A stretch of DNA of 64,000 nucleotides from the NCBI GenBank assembly GCA_905221605.1, contig CAJNDS010002842.1, positions 1 to 64,000 of the forward strand. Direction: 5' to 3'. The position numbers and the translations under genes were made by a program. Position 1 is the stretch's first letter, and each line of letters starts with the position of its first letter. Under the pieces are notes generated by a model that saw only the letters and a list, made by a program, of their open reading frames with translations, made no database searches and had not been told where the DNA came from. This stretch comes from Symbiodinium natans. Taxonomy: Eukaryota; Sar; Dinophyceae; Suessiales; Symbiodiniaceae. Of the stretch, positions 63,662 to 64,000 are shown in pieces.

Positions 63662-64000
63662 GCCAAGCGCCTGAACCCGAAGCCCCGAACCCCTAAACCG
63701 CTGAACCCGAATCCCTGGACCCTGAACCCTAAACCAAAAACCCTGAACCATAAGCACAACTCAGAGCCTGAACTGATTCAAATTCATGTCGGGCTGAACC
63801 TAAACCTCAAAAGTCGCCCTAAACACTAAACCTTGCACAAAAACCTGGAACTCTGAACCCTCAAGCCACATAGGGTGCAGGGGTTTAGGGCTTTTAGCAG
63901 GAGTTTTAGTGCTACGCTTTGGGCTCATGAACCAGGAGGCGCCAGGCTTAGGGGAGGATCTCTAAAACCGAAAGCCTTTGGAAGAGGAGCTGGGACGCTA

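Larger units (their letters stand above)
9370..63950. repeat. Dispersed telomere-type TTTAGGG/CCCTAAA arrays
   Basis: Dozens of arrays of the plant/dinoflagellate telomere heptamer lie in both orientations through the rest of the window. Most are 3-18 units long with scattered variants (TTCAGGG, TTTGGGG, TTGAGGG). Cleaner long arrays include 10843-10920, 17766-17885, 27042-27172, 33355-33415, 37800-37882, 48100-48185, 50085-50163 and 60330-60446. Orientation is not random: G-rich arrays follow exon 3' ends and C-rich arrays precede exon 5' ends. They are internal, not a chromosome end. Confidence 0.95.

Noticed and set aside
11780-63617. A general rule that donor and downstream-exon dinucleotides match (target duplication at every intron)
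   Set aside because: By hand tally only about 11 of 30 introns match, not convincing above chance given that most exons begin with G; only intron 12 has a long duplication.
9000-63950. Window as a chromosome end
   Set aside because: Arrays are short, occur in both orientations and are interleaved with ordered exons of one gene; no terminal array is present.

Overview
The window looks like dinoflagellate nuclear DNA, most likely from the Symbiodiniaceae. The grounds are: plant-type TTTAGGG/CCCTAAA repeats scattered through about 55 kb; tiny exons in very long introns; introns that mostly start with GC (some GT, a few GA), end with AG, and are followed by an exon starting with G; and a Copia-type retrotransposon with the extra domains and half-tRNA primer site of dinoflagellate elements. 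Exon calls were made by eye from conserved protein motifs, reading phase and splice dinucleotides; no alignment was run.

Positions 1-8500 hold no gene I can support. They are a mosaic of duplicated AT-rich and polypyrimidine units, including a ~950 bp block at about 2485-3470 and again at 7525-8485, (GA)n/(CT)n microsatellites and a perfect 25 bp hairpin. Telomere-type repeats are absent until about 9000.

Positions ~11000-63660 (+ strand) are the 5' part of a eukaryotic multidomain acetyl-CoA carboxylase gene. About 32 small exons (14-81 bp, about 1.5 kb coding) spell the biotin carboxylase domain in order; the gene continues past the right edge. About 97% of the span is intron. Intron 7 (14.3 kb) holds a second gene on the same strand, an RluA-family pseudouridine synthase, with core exons at 21282-28923 and possible end exons from about 18264 to 29400. 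Intron 28 (11.4 kb) holds a young Copia LTR retrotransposon on the opposite strand (50458-60329), with 206 bp LTRs, a CCCTA target-site duplication inside a CCCTAAA array, and a coding region broken by frameshifts.

The most unusual feature is intron architecture. In about 22 of 31 carboxylase introns and most introns of the nested gene, a TTTAGGG array lies just inside the 5' end and a CCCTAAA array just before the 3' end. Such introns carry inverted terminal arrays of telomeric repeat, so the pre-mRNA could fold donor to acceptor. The introns also hold several families of short inverted-repeat (MITE-like) elements.
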